Of a DNA stretch of 64,000 bases, positions 56,108 through 63,247 are shown in pieces; position 1 is the first letter of the stretch, and the number at the start of each line of letters is the position of its first letter. Below the pieces are notes generated by a model, which saw only the letters and a program-made list of their open reading frames with translations, had not been told where the DNA came from and did not search any database. The position numbers and the translations under genes were made by a program. The DNA comes from an uncultured Pseudomonadales bacterium (lineage in GTDB: Bacteria > Pseudomonadota > Gammaproteobacteria > Pseudomonadales > Pseudohongiellaceae): NCBI GenBank assembly GCA_947259995.1, contig CAMYOK010000019.1, forward strand, positions 1-64,000, read 5' to 3'.

Positions 56108-56812
56108 TTATTCTCTCAATCGGTTTAGGGCCGTCCGAGCCTGCTCATTGCCTCTGCTGGCCGACTGCTGGTACCAGCCACGTGCTATCTCTAAATCTTT
56201 GGCAACGCCCCTGCCTTCCTCATACATCACGCCTAAGCGATATTGTGGAATGGCATCGCCTTGCTCTGCTGCTTGCAACCACCACTGCACAGCCAGTTGA
56301 TCGCTCTGCTCGACCCCAGTTCCAGAGGCGTAGACATTGCCTAAGTTGTGTTGAGCAAGGACATTACCTAAAACGGCGGCGCGGCGATACCAGACGACCG
56401 CCTGCGCTGAGTCTTGGGCTTTACCTAAGCCTTCAGCGTACGCAGTTCCCATAAGGAAATTTGCTTCCGGTATATCCCGATCAGCTAATCGTTCTACCTG
56501 GGCAATCACTGTGCTAGCAATTTCTTGCGCCTTTATTTTATCTGCTGGGTACCCCATCCGCCCCGTTGAATAAACCCGCGCTAGCCACATCACGGCTAAT
56601 GGGTCTTGGGTGGAGATTGCGACCTCAAGTAGCTCTTGCGCACGGACATCATCTACTTGCCCAGTTTCGCCGGTATACCAACGGATCGACTCTAGCAAAT
56701 CTGTATCCATTGCATATTTCGCAGCACAACCGCTGAGAATTGACGCCACAGAAAACAGAATCAAGATTTTGAGCAAGGAACGATAGGAGCTTTGCGGAAG
56801 ATAGTGTTTCAT
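56108..56812 (-). CDS. Sel1-repeat lipoprotein
   Basis: The 234-residue protein has a lipoprotein signal (VASILSGC, cysteine about 29) and four or five Sel1-type TPR repeats such as AEGLGKAQDSAQAVVWYRRAAVLGN, ASGTGVEQSDQLAVQWWLQAAEQGD and EEGRGVAKDLEIARGWYQQSA. It should be a membrane-anchored periplasmic scaffold; partners are unknown. Repeat loci 4 and 5 flank it. Confidence 0.88.
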   Translation of the reverse strand: MKHYLPQSSYRSLLKILILFSVASILSGCAAKYAMDTDLLESIRWYTGETGQVDDVRAQELLEVAISTQDPLAVMWLARVYSTGRMGYPADKIKAQEIASTVIAQVERLADRDIPEANFLMGTAYAEGLGKAQDSAQAVVWYRRAAVLGNVLAQHNLGNVYASGTGVEQSDQLAVQWWLQAAEQGDAIPQYRLGVMYEEGRGVAKDLEIARGWYQQSASRGNEQARTALNRLRE

Positions 56813-56846
56813 GATGGCGCTAACGCTCTCAACTAAGAATCAAGGA

Positions 56847-56930
56847 ATCAAGGGGTCAGATCACTTGAAATTGCATCATCAATTGACCTATAAGCAAGAA
56901 GTCGGGATCAAGTAATCTGACCCCCTTGAT
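56847..56930. repeat. GGGGTCAG repeat, locus 5 (inverted pair, longer spacer)
   Basis: A forward unit (56847-56868) and an inverted unit (56907-56930, one extra C) are separated by 38 bases. A partial duplicate ATCAAGGA precedes the forward unit. It lies between the Sel1 gene and the stop of the small membrane protein gene, six bp away. Confidence 0.85.
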
Positions 56931-56936
56931 TCTTGC

Positions 56937-57221
56937 TTAGCTTTTCTTGGTGCCCCAAATACGTGAAACCGCATTGTCTGAACCTAGTGAACCGACTAGG
57001 ATTGCGACGCCACCAACACAGACGAAAATGACAACAGGGATAAATGCACCCATCTCGCCAGACACATTGGCTGCGACGGCGGAAATGAACGCCAGTAGTA
57101 AGAACAAACCTCCTACGCCATTTAATGCAGTTCTATGGGATTTTTTGTATTGAGTAGTTTTCTCGCTTGTTTCGAATAGCTTTAGTATCGGCCAGAATGC
57201 TCTAGTTAATTTTTGCTTCAT
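56937..57221 (-). CDS. Small two-helix membrane protein, unknown
   Basis: The 94-residue protein has a basic N-terminus (KQKLTRAFWPILKLF, QYKKSHRTALNG) and two hydrophobic helices, GGLFLLLAFISAVAANVSG and AFIPVVIFVCVGGVAILVGSLG. I do not recognise a family. It ends six bases from repeat locus 5 and starts 16 bp after the FrnE-like stop, so it may be cotranscribed with that gene. Confidence 0.65.
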   Translation of the reverse strand: MKQKLTRAFWPILKLFETSEKTTQYKKSHRTALNGVGGLFLLLAFISAVAANVSGEMGAFIPVVIFVCVGGVAILVGSLGSDNAVSRIWGTKKS

Positions 57222-57237
57222 CGGATTTTATCTCACA

Positions 57238-57885
57238 TTAGTCAGATTCAGCGCTGATTTCTTTCAACGCCTGCACAAAAGTATCTGGCTCCTGAGCTCC
57301 GGAGATCAGATACTTATTGTTAATTATGAATGCCGGCACAGAACTAACACCAGCCTTTTGGTAGGTCGCTTCTTCTTCACGCACATTCGCAGAGAACTGA
57401 TCCGACTCTAGAGTTTTCTTGGCTTGAGTTAGATCCAATTCTGCAGCTTCAACACAAGAAAGCAGTACGTCGTGTTTAGATACGTCTAAACCTTGACCGA
57501 AATAGGCGTCGAAAAGCGCTTGCTTCATTGGAGTCTGTTGCCCCTTCTCCCCTGCCCATGTCACCAAACGGTGGGCATCGAAGGTATTGCAGGTATACCG
57601 TTCCTGAAGCTTGTCAAAGTTAAGCCCAAGATCTTTGGCAATCGTCATCATCTGATTCTGATTGGCCCGCATCTCATCTTCACTACGCCCATACTTTTTT
57701 GCTAACGCTGGTAAAATAGGCTCACCCTGGCCGCTGTGGCCGGGATTCAGTTCAAATGCATGCCACTTAATCGCGACACCGTAATTGGGCCCAAGCCGTT
57801 CTATAGCACGCTCTAAGCGAGCATAACCAATGGCACACCAAGGACAGGCAATGTCTGACACTATATCTATCTGTATATTATTCAT
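57238..57885 (-). CDS. DsbA-family oxidoreductase, FrnE-like
   Basis: The 215-residue protein has IDIVSDIACPWCAIGYARLE with the redox pair C14-P-W-C17, the FrnE pattern FNAF-like ALFDAYFGQGLDVSKHDVL, and the cis-proline part AGVSSVPAFIINNKYLISGAQ. No signal peptide is present, so it acts in the cytoplasm, as FrnE and polyketide-linked isomerases do, in disulfide exchange or stress tolerance. Repeat locus 6 is 45 bp upstream. Confidence 0.92.
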   Translation of the reverse strand: MNNIQIDIVSDIACPWCAIGYARLERAIERLGPNYGVAIKWHAFELNPGHSGQGEPILPALAKKYGRSEDEMRANQNQMMTIAKDLGLNFDKLQERYTCNTFDAHRLVTWAGEKGQQTPMKQALFDAYFGQGLDVSKHDVLLSCVEAAELDLTQAKKTLESDQFSANVREEEATYQKAGVSSVPAFIINNKYLISGAQEPDTFVQALKEISAESD

Positions 57886-57930
57886 AACCCTACTATATAT
57901 CGATTAAGCATCAGACTCTATGCTCAGATG

Positions 57931-57953
57931 ATCAAGGGGTCAGATCACTTGAT
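57931..57953 (+). repeat. GGGGTCAG repeat, locus 6 (single, forward)
   Basis: One full forward unit of consensus sequence, 10 bp before the stop of the DUF1801-like fragment and 46 bp upstream of the FrnE-like start. Confidence 0.85.
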
Positions 57954-57963
57954 CGGAAAACTG

Positions 57964-58209
57964 CTATAAATAACCAGATTTTTCGTATTGGTCGTAACCA
58001 GCGCCGACCAATTGACTTAGTTCTTGGAAAAGTTCGCGATCAATCTCTTTAAAATTGAAACAAGACTTGCCCTGCATTCGCCGCTTTAAGCCCGGCGATA
58101 GACCAACTAGTAAATCTGGAAAAACATACACCGGCATCAAATGAAAACTAACGTAACTTTTATTGATTTTCACTGAACCAAAATACATTGGTTTTGTCAG
58201 CCGTTTCAT
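57964..58209 (-). CDS. DUF1801-like protein, probably missing its N-terminus
   Basis: The 81-residue protein reads FGSVKINKSYVSFHLMPVYVFPDLLVGLSPGLKRRMQGKSCFNFK, which I recognise as the core and C-terminal part of a DUF1801-like family whose members are about 110-130 residues. The usual first 30-40 residues are absent. The codon before the ATG is TGA and repeat locus 7 begins 25 bp further up, so the 5' part may have been lost when the repeat was placed. It may be a pseudogene or a shorter working version. Function unknown. Confidence 0.6.
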   Translation of the reverse strand: MKRLTKPMYFGSVKINKSYVSFHLMPVYVFPDLLVGLSPGLKRRMQGKSCFNFKEIDRELFQELSQLVGAGYDQYEKSGYL

Positions 58210-58233
58210 TCATGAGTATTGCAGCTCCAGAAA

Positions 58234-58256
58234 ATCAAGTAATCTGACCCCTTGAT
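58234..58256 (-). repeat. GGGGTCAG repeat, locus 7 (single, inverted)
   Basis: One unit of minus orientation (ATCAAGTAATCTGACC...TTGAT), followed by an extra CTTGAT near 58258. It lies between the DUF1801-like start and the cupin stop, which is nine bp away. Confidence 0.85.
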
Positions 58257-58264
58257 CCTTGATC

Positions 58265-58633
58265 TTAGCTTTCAGCTCTTGGGTCTGGGGACATTGAATG
58301 CAAGGTTCGTCCCGGAGTCAAATACAGCTCTTTAGTTTTCTCGAGTATAGTTTGTCGATGCCAACAACCTTTTGGAACCACCACAAACGAGCCGGCATCG
58401 ATAAGTTCAATCAAACTCGGCCCGTTGTCGATCGGAAGCACCTCAAGCTGCACTTTTCCTTCAATAATATGAAGAAGTTCATCACAGTCCGGATGCATTT
58501 CCCACGGAGATGTACCACCAGGATTTGTCCAAAAAGCACCTGCACCACCTTCACCGAACTGGGCTAAATCAAGAAACTCCATTTCTTTGCTCTGTTCAAG
58601 ACTTTGATTTGGACAAAAAACTGGTATTTTCAT
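58265..58633 (-). CDS. Cupin-domain protein
   Basis: The 122-residue protein has one cupin barrel: GTSPWEMHPDCDELLHIIEGKVQLEV (motif 1, with two His/Glu-type ligands) and GSFVVVPKGCWHRQTI (motif 2 with PxGxxH). A metal may be bound by H, D/E and H. Small cupins like this bind or isomerise small molecules. ATG 58633 is preferred because GGAGAG is eight bases before it; another ATG is at 58648. Repeats lie on both sides. Confidence 0.87.
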   Translation of the reverse strand: MKIPVFCPNQSLEQSKEMEFLDLAQFGEGGAGAFWTNPGGTSPWEMHPDCDELLHIIEGKVQLEVLPIDNGPSLIELIDAGSFVVVPKGCWHRQTILEKTKELYLTPGRTLHSMSPDPRAES

Positions 58634-58680
58634 GTTCCATCTCTCCACTTGCGTTGCTGGTGATTAGGTCTAAGCCGACG

Positions 58681-58703
58681 ATCAAGTAATCTGACCCCTT
58701 GAT
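58681..58703 (-). repeat. GGGGTCAG repeat, locus 8 (single, inverted)
   Basis: A full unit of minus orientation between the cupin gene start and the stop of the unknown secreted protein gene, 30 bp away. Confidence 0.85.
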
Positions 58704-58732
58704 CCTGACATACAAAATGAACTCCTTACACA

Positions 58733-59155
58733 CTATTCGCTATCCTTGGCGAAGCCAAAAGTTAAACTCCTATCATCGATATCAAGAGCGTATGTGAAGA
58801 ATCCGGAGGCCAACCTTGTTTCCCCCATGTAGTCGATTGCCATCAAACTATAGTCTTGGTTATCAGCGACCACTGAAACTGAGGCATAACGGTACGCAAC
58901 CTCTACATTTCGGTATTCAGTACTGGCACCAGCGGCTAATGCACCATAATCTTCAACGCCTGATGGAAATTGTACGATCAATTTACTAAAAGGCTTATCA
59001 CTCATATTTGTGATTCGAATTCGAACTATGTTTGCCGAAGGTTGCGCCTGTACAGTGATGTCTTGAGACACCATAACGAATAACAAAAGACTCAGAACAA
59101 CCCTTCTAGATGGTCTTTTCCCTACCGCATTTGAAAGAATACTGATTGGCCACAT
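58733..59155 (-). CDS. Small secreted protein, unknown family
   Basis: The 140-residue protein has a basic then hydrophobic N-terminus (KRPSRRVVLSLLLFVMVSQDITVQAQP), read as a signal peptide with cleavage near AQA or AQP, and a beta-rich mature part: IVRIRITNMSDKPFSKLIVQFPSG, EYRNVEVAYRYASVSVVAD, SLTFGF. This looks like a single immunoglobulin-like sandwich. I do not recognise a family. A start closer to the hydrophobic core may be real. Confidence 0.7.
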   Translation of the reverse strand: MWPISILSNAVGKRPSRRVVLSLLLFVMVSQDITVQAQPSANIVRIRITNMSDKPFSKLIVQFPSGVEDYGALAAGASTEYRNVEVAYRYASVSVVADNQDYSLMAIDYMGETRLASGFFTYALDIDDRSLTFGFAKDSE

Positions 59156-59210
59156 TTTCTATTCTCATTCTAGAAATTACAATCTCAGATTAAATGAGAT
59201 TCAAGGAAAT

Positions 59211-59232
59211 TCAAGGGGTCAGATCACTTGAT
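59211..59232 (+). repeat. GGGGTCAG repeat, locus 9 (single, forward)
   Basis: One forward unit with TTCAAG in place of ATCAAG at its start; a partial copy TTCAAGGA precedes it. It lies 18 bp before the DUF6958 stop. Confidence 0.83.
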
Positions 59233-59249
59233 CCCAATCAGCTTACTAA

Positions 59250-59549
59250 TCAACTTGTCATAAACAAACGAAGAGGCTTAGTATTCTCTCGTTGCACTGT
59301 ACCTTTAGCTTCTAAATCCAACTGCACCGCCTTCAGCCACCACATCGCTGTAGCCCCCTCCGGATATAAAGACTGAGGAAGCAATGGTAATAATGCAGCC
59401 TTTGTCTCTGCAGCAGTCATTCCTGGAGAGGCATTCGGTAGTACGGCCAGCAAAGCTTCTTTCATCGCCAGATACTTGGCACGATTCACTCTCTCGACTC
59501 GTCCGGGAACATTTATATTCTCTATTTCTATCTTTTCATCGTCAGGCAT
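59250..59549 (-). CDS. DUF6958-like protein
   Basis: The 99-residue protein starts EKIEIENINVPGRVERVNRAKYLAMKEALLAVLP and continues PQSLYPEGATAMWWLKAVQLDLEAKGTVQRENTKPLRL. I recognise it as a small conserved family (DUF6958-like) of winged-helix look that is often found in mobile or accessory DNA; function unknown. GAGGAG stands before its ATG. Repeats lie on both sides. Confidence 0.7.
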   Translation of the reverse strand: MPDDEKIEIENINVPGRVERVNRAKYLAMKEALLAVLPNASPGMTAAETKAALLPLLPQSLYPEGATAMWWLKAVQLDLEAKGTVQRENTKPLRLFMTS

Positions 59550-59581
59550 TTTCTCCTCCTAATATCGCGACACATGGCAAC

Positions 59582-59643
59582 TCATGGGATCAGATCACTT
59601 GAAAAGCTCGAAATTTAGGCTTCAAGTAATCTGACCCCTTGAT
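59582..59643. repeat. GGGGTCAG repeat, locus 10 (inverted pair, one unit decayed)
   Basis: A degenerate forward unit (59582-59602, GGGATCAG in place of GGGGTCAG) and a good inverted unit (59621-59643) are 18 bases apart. The inverted unit contains the last codons and stop of the GNAT gene. Confidence 0.83.
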
Positions 59644-60182
59644 TTCTTGAGCCCCTCCGATTTCAACAGCGCGTATTGATACTCATCGCCCCAAGCTCCC
59701 TTGAAGTAGATATTCTGGCGAAAATGCGCTTCTCGCCTAAATCCTAGGCTCTCCAGCAAACGAAAAGAAGCAATGTTGAGCGTATCCGTGGTGGCAATCA
59801 CTCTATGTTTTTCTAAAGTATTGAATGCATATTGAATAAATGCAGAGACAGCCTCAAAAGCTACATACTTTCGTTGATGCTCAGGAGCCACAGTAAATCC
59901 AATCTCAAGCTGATCGGCATCAATAAATTGCACGGCAATATCACCGACCAGTTGATTATTTCCTGCATCTGCAATTGCCAGTTGGTACCAATGCCCTGAT
60001 TCTGCGAAATCCCTGTAGTCCATCTGCTTAAAAAGCGCTAAAGCATCCGAATAAGTAAAATCTGTCCAACTTTGAAATTTTGCCACTTCAGGTCTTGAGC
60101 GATACTGCGAAAATGTCTCCAAATCATTTTCTGTGAAAGCTCGAATGACAAATCGTTGTGTCTGTAACACTGGCGTATCCAT
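59622..60182 (-). CDS. GNAT-family N-acetyltransferase (RimJ/RimL-like)
   Basis: The 186-residue protein has LQTQRFVIRAFTENDLETFSQYRSRPEVAKFQSW, acetyl-CoA binding GFTVAPEHQRKYVAFEAVSAFIQYAF and ASFRLLESLGFRREAHFRQNIYFKGAWGDEYQYALL, the RimJ/RimL-type pattern. It should acetylate an amine on a small molecule or protein. The last six residues SRGQIT and the stop are encoded by the inverted unit of repeat locus 10, so the original end was probably changed. It is followed upstream by a kinase-like gene two bases away, forming an operon. Confidence 0.9.
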   Translation of the reverse strand: MDTPVLQTQRFVIRAFTENDLETFSQYRSRPEVAKFQSWTDFTYSDALALFKQMDYRDFAESGHWYQLAIADAGNNQLVGDIAVQFIDADQLEIGFTVAPEHQRKYVAFEAVSAFIQYAFNTLEKHRVIATTDTLNIASFRLLESLGFRREAHFRQNIYFKGAWGDEYQYALLKSEGLKKSRGQIT

Positions 60183-60184
60183 TG

Positions 60185-60670
60185 TTACTTGATACCAACT
60201 ATATTAAATCCTTCGTTACTTGATGGTGGCTCAAAATGCTTTCTCATTAATTCAAACATCTCTTTCGTGTCAGTGGCTGCACGTTGTGGTTGATCTGCTC
60301 TCCGTTTTGCGATTTGTTCAATGCAAACCTCATCTGCTTGTTCGATGTAAATTAGCTCGTGAGGAGCATTTATTTTCGAAAATATACTTCTGAACCACTC
60401 GCGCTGAGCGACTGTATTCGCTGGGAAATCCATTACGACATCAGTGCCTGCAGACAAGACCGATTGCACCAACGCTTTCATTTGTGGTTGAAGGCGATTT
60501 GAGTATTCGATGTACTCTTCTAAGCTATTAATACAATTTGGGAAAAGTGATGCAAGCCACTCATCCTCTGAGAGGAGAACCGCATTCCTACTACCCGCAA
60601 TGTCACGTGCCTTTGTCGACTTTCCTGCGCCCATTTTTCCACAAAGGAACGTCAAAACACCTATGCTCAT
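60185..60670 (-). CDS. AAA-family P-loop kinase (zeta-toxin/cmi-type), copy 1
   Basis: The 161-residue protein has Walker A GKMGAGKS at residues 11-18 in the line LTFLCGKMGAGKSTKARDIA, a downstream DVVMDFPANTVAQREWFRSIF and ELIYIEQADEVCIEQIAKRRADQP (a lid-like R-rich loop). This is the small P-loop phosphotransferase group that includes antibiotic kinases and zeta-type proteins; the substrate cannot be told. It is the middle gene of a GNAT-kinase-methyltransferase unit between two repeats. Confidence 0.85.
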   Translation of the reverse strand: MSIGVLTFLCGKMGAGKSTKARDIAGSRNAVLLSEDEWLASLFPNCINSLEEYIEYSNRLQPQMKALVQSVLSAGTDVVMDFPANTVAQREWFRSIFSKINAPHELIYIEQADEVCIEQIAKRRADQPQRAATDTKEMFELMRKHFEPPSSNEGFNIVGIK

Positions 60671-60680
60671 GTTCTGCCTC

Positions 60681-61316
60681 TTATTCTGCGCTCAGCTTTC
60701 TGGCTATGATAAAAACACTGATATCTTGAGTACCATGATGCCATTGTGTTTCGATTGTAAACCCCGCGTTGCGAATCTCTTTTGCCAATTCATCCTCTTT
60801 TATGATGAAAAAATCAGGCATTAGCCCTAACAATTTCGCTATTGGAGCTAATAGTTTTATAAACCGCAGATAGGAGTTTCCTAAGCATCCCGTGCTGCTC
60901 ACAAAGACTCCACCTGGTTTGAGAATTCTTGCTACTTCCTCGATTACTGCAGCACGATCTTTTATTAGATGAATCACATTCAAACCCAAGACCGCATCGA
61001 TGCTCTCGGCATCAGCGTTAGCATCTTGCAGTGTCCCCAAGGAGAAATTGATATTGCTAATGTTCGCTTCTTGCGCTTTTTCTTTTGCAATCGCGAGCAT
61101 ATTCTCAGATACATCAAGTGCGTCAATTTGTTTAACGTGTGGCGCATGCTGGATCGCTGTAGATCCTGTACCACAACCAAACTCCAAGACATGCATTTCT
61201 AAATTGAGAACACTTTGCGTTTCAGAAAGCTTCCGCTGATAGCTCTGTTCATCCGAAATAGTCTGTTGAGAGTATTTGGCAGCCACCTTGTCCCAAAACT
61301 TATCTGATTGAATCAT
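60681..61316 (-). CDS. Class I SAM-dependent methyltransferase
   Basis: The 211-residue protein has motif I VLEFGCGTGSTAIQHA near residues 43-58, IDALDVSENMLAIAKEKA, AVLGLNVIHLIKDR and ILKPGGVFVSSTGCLG. It is a complete Methyltransf_11/25-type protein of unknown substrate. It lies 10 bp upstream of the kinase on the same strand and starts 29 bp after repeat locus 11. It is the first gene of the three-gene unit. Confidence 0.9.
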   Translation of the reverse strand: MIQSDKFWDKVAAKYSQQTISDEQSYQRKLSETQSVLNLEMHVLEFGCGTGSTAIQHAPHVKQIDALDVSENMLAIAKEKAQEANISNINFSLGTLQDANADAESIDAVLGLNVIHLIKDRAAVIEEVARILKPGGVFVSSTGCLGNSYLRFIKLLAPIAKLLGLMPDFFIIKEDELAKEIRNAGFTIETQWHHGTQDISVFIIARKLSAE

Positions 61317-61344
61317 AAAAATCCTGTTTGCTAATCGTTAGTAA

Positions 61345-61425
61345 ATCAAGGGGTCAGATTACTTGATCCCCAAGGTTTGAAGGCTTGGTGTTTATACTCT
61401 CTTTCAAGTGATCTGACCCCTTGAT
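61345..61425. repeat. GGGGTCAG repeat, locus 11 (inverted pair)
   Basis: Forward unit 61345-61367 and inverted unit 61403-61425 are 35 bases apart. The inverted unit contains the last codons and stop of the HAD gene. The following TTGATTGCTTGATTGATTGC holds further TTGAT fragments. Confidence 0.87.
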
Positions 61426-62078
61426 TGCTTGATTGATTGCCAACTAAAGTCACTAAGAGACTCAATAATTCGGTGCCCCATGGCCACCAAATCAGCACTT
61501 GGTTGAACTATGTCGGGCACTTGAATAACATTGATTTTCGCGGAAAGCGCAGCGCGAACCCCATTCTCAGAATCTTCGAATGCAATACAGTTCGAGTTCA
61601 ATACTTTTAGCTTTGCCGCTGCGTGCACATAGATCTCTGGGTCTGGCTTCGCATTCACGACTTGGTCACCACCCACAATATAATCGAAATAGTCTATTAG
61701 CCCGGAGTTTCTTAACTTAAACTTAGCGAGCTCATAAGCAGTAGAAGTCGCCAATGCAATTGGAGAACCAGATGTCACAATCTCGTTCAATAGCGTCTCT
61801 ACACCCGGCTTTATAGGGATCGGGTAATCTAAAATTTGCTGTGCATACAAATCACGCCAAATTTTGTCTATTTCTTCGAAGGGAAAATCGTGATCGTGCC
61901 CGTTGATCATCAATTTTTTTGTACTCGCCCTGTTTGCGCCAATACAAGAATGATAGACCGCTAGTTTTACCGGGTACCCGACTATACGACCTGCCTCTAT
62001 GAAACAGTTCATACCGATACGTTCTGTGTCTAACAGCAAACCATCCATGTCGAATATCGCTGCTTTAATATTATTCAG
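61404..62078 (-). CDS. HAD-superfamily phosphatase, non-ATG start
   Basis: The 224-residue protein has the HAD motif AAIFDMDGLLLDTE, GSPIALATSTA (motif II), NAKPDPEIY (motif III Lys) and IAFEDSENGVRAA (motif IV), as in beta-phosphoglucomutase and sugar phosphatases. The first ATG (62048) lies after the catalytic Asp, so the real start must be upstream. CTG at 62078 gives MNNIKAAIFDMDG and has TAGG five bases before it; an in-frame TAG at 62085 limits the choice to CTG or ATT. The last six residues SRGQIT come from repeat locus 11. A broken 5' end is the alternative. Confidence 0.82.
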   Translation of the reverse strand: MNNIKAAIFDMDGLLLDTERIGMNCFIEAGRIVGYPVKLAVYHSCIGANRASTKKLMINGHDHDFPFEEIDKIWRDLYAQQILDYPIPIKPGVETLLNEIVTSGSPIALATSTAYELAKFKLRNSGLIDYFDYIVGGDQVVNAKPDPEIYVHAAAKLKVLNSNCIAFEDSENGVRAALSAKINVIQVPDIVQPSADLVAMGHRIIESLSDFSWQSIKQSRGQIT

Positions 62079-62132
62079 AATAGCCTACCTAAAATGATCT
62101 TAAAATCATTGAGCCGAAATGAATTCACCTGC

Positions 62133-62501
62133 CTATTTCAATTTCGCTTTTGCTCTTTCGATTATAGCCTGCTGTTTTGCATTGATTGGCAAACGCCTAA
62201 ATGGGCTGATATTGCTGCCTCCAGTATTGCCTGATGGCACTAGCCCTAACGCGGTCTTTGTCATTGCTCCAACGAGGCGAAGGCACTGCCCCAACACTTC
62301 TTTAGCATTATGCTGTCGCCACCCCCACAAAAACATAAGCCAATGTACCTTTGTGTGATAATACGTCGATTCCTGTCCAAGGACATGCGCAATTTCAAGA
62401 TGCTTAAACTCTTGCATAGCATCACCTTTCGCTCTGGCTTGGCTCGCCGAAGCAATTTCATCCTCTACATAAGAAGCAATATTTTTTGAAAACTCAAACA
62501 T
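62133..62501 (-). CDS. DUF3703 family protein
   Basis: The 122-residue protein has EFKHLEIAHVLGQESTYYHTKVHWLMFLWGWRQ and LVGAMTKTALGLVPSGNTGGSNISPFRRLPI, the DUF3703 pattern, in which conserved His residues and a GNTGG loop occur. Function unknown; relatives are often near metal-stress genes. It starts far from any repeat and is beyond the last repeat locus. Confidence 0.88.
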   Translation of the reverse strand: MFEFSKNIASYVEDEIASASQARAKGDAMQEFKHLEIAHVLGQESTYYHTKVHWLMFLWGWRQHNAKEVLGQCLRLVGAMTKTALGLVPSGNTGGSNISPFRRLPINAKQQAIIERAKAKLK

Positions 62502-62661
62502 CTATAATTCTCCAGAACTCCCCAAAGAAAAGTTACGATTCGAATTACTAGTACCCCTAAAGTGAGGAGGGCCAAAATTCTATTTCTAAAACATACTGAG
62601 CTATATTAGCTCTAAGCAATCGTTCCTTATCTGAGCATTGGTTTTCTACCAACTGAATTTA

Positions 62662-63216
62662 TCACAATAAATAAATCCGATAGCGAAAGCTTCTGCTATT
62701 TTCATAAGCCGATGGTTTTACAAACTCATCATGCAATACCGCACCACATTTCTCTGCAACTTTCTGCGATGCAATATTGTCAGCATCTATAGTCACTGTA
62801 ATATACTCGAGGCCAGTAAACTCTAATTGCATCAATAACTGGGAGAACGCTTGCGTCGCATACCCCTGCCCGCGTTTCCATGGCACTACGTTGTACCCAG
62901 CGTGGCCTAATACATGATCAGGCAACTCTTCTTTTCCTGGCTGCCACCGAAACCCAACTTGCCCACAAAACTCCCCATCCCAAATCCAGCGAATAAAACC
63001 AGACAAACGTTCTACTAGCGAACCATCGGGCAAACGAATTGGCGCTCCCCGCGCTTGTAAATCGGTTAGGCTTTCAATATAGGCCACAGGATCTTCGGAG
63101 ATTGCCTGCAAGTCTTCATCAGCCGCCTCAGGGCGAACATTGTTAGGAGACCAGCCTTGGTGCAGGGCTGCTTTGTAAGATTCGATATGCGCTAGGGATG
63201 GTGTGATGATTTTCAT
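62662..63216 (-). CDS. GNAT-family N-acetyltransferase
   Basis: The 184-residue protein has the acetyl-CoA region GHAGYNVVPWKRGQGYATQAFSQLLMQLEFTG and IDADNIASQKVAEKCGAVLHDEF, a RimL-type GNAT fold, with WIWDGEFCGQVGFRWQP before it. ATG 63216 is preferred because a frame from 63321 would run into the kinase gene upstream. It ends the GNAT-kinase-homocysteine methyltransferase unit, 31 bp behind the kinase. Substrate unknown. Confidence 0.88.
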   Translation of the reverse strand: MKIITPSLAHIESYKAALHQGWSPNNVRPEAADEDLQAISEDPVAYIESLTDLQARGAPIRLPDGSLVERLSGFIRWIWDGEFCGQVGFRWQPGKEELPDHVLGHAGYNVVPWKRGQGYATQAFSQLLMQLEFTGLEYITVTIDADNIASQKVAEKCGAVLHDEFVKPSAYENSRSFRYRIYLL

Positions 63217-63247
63217 GGTTCTCACTTTGAGGAACTCGGCACCATGG

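Noticed and set aside
49303..61425. Integron attC sites
   Set aside because: The repeats separate small genes like attC sites, but lack the RYYYAAC and GTTRRRY boxes and the unpaired extrahelical bases, and several loci have only a single 23-bp unit. No integrase is in the window.
49303..61425. CRISPR array
   Set aside because: The repeat units recur at gene-sized, irregular distances with changing orientation and coding DNA between them, and no cas genes are present.
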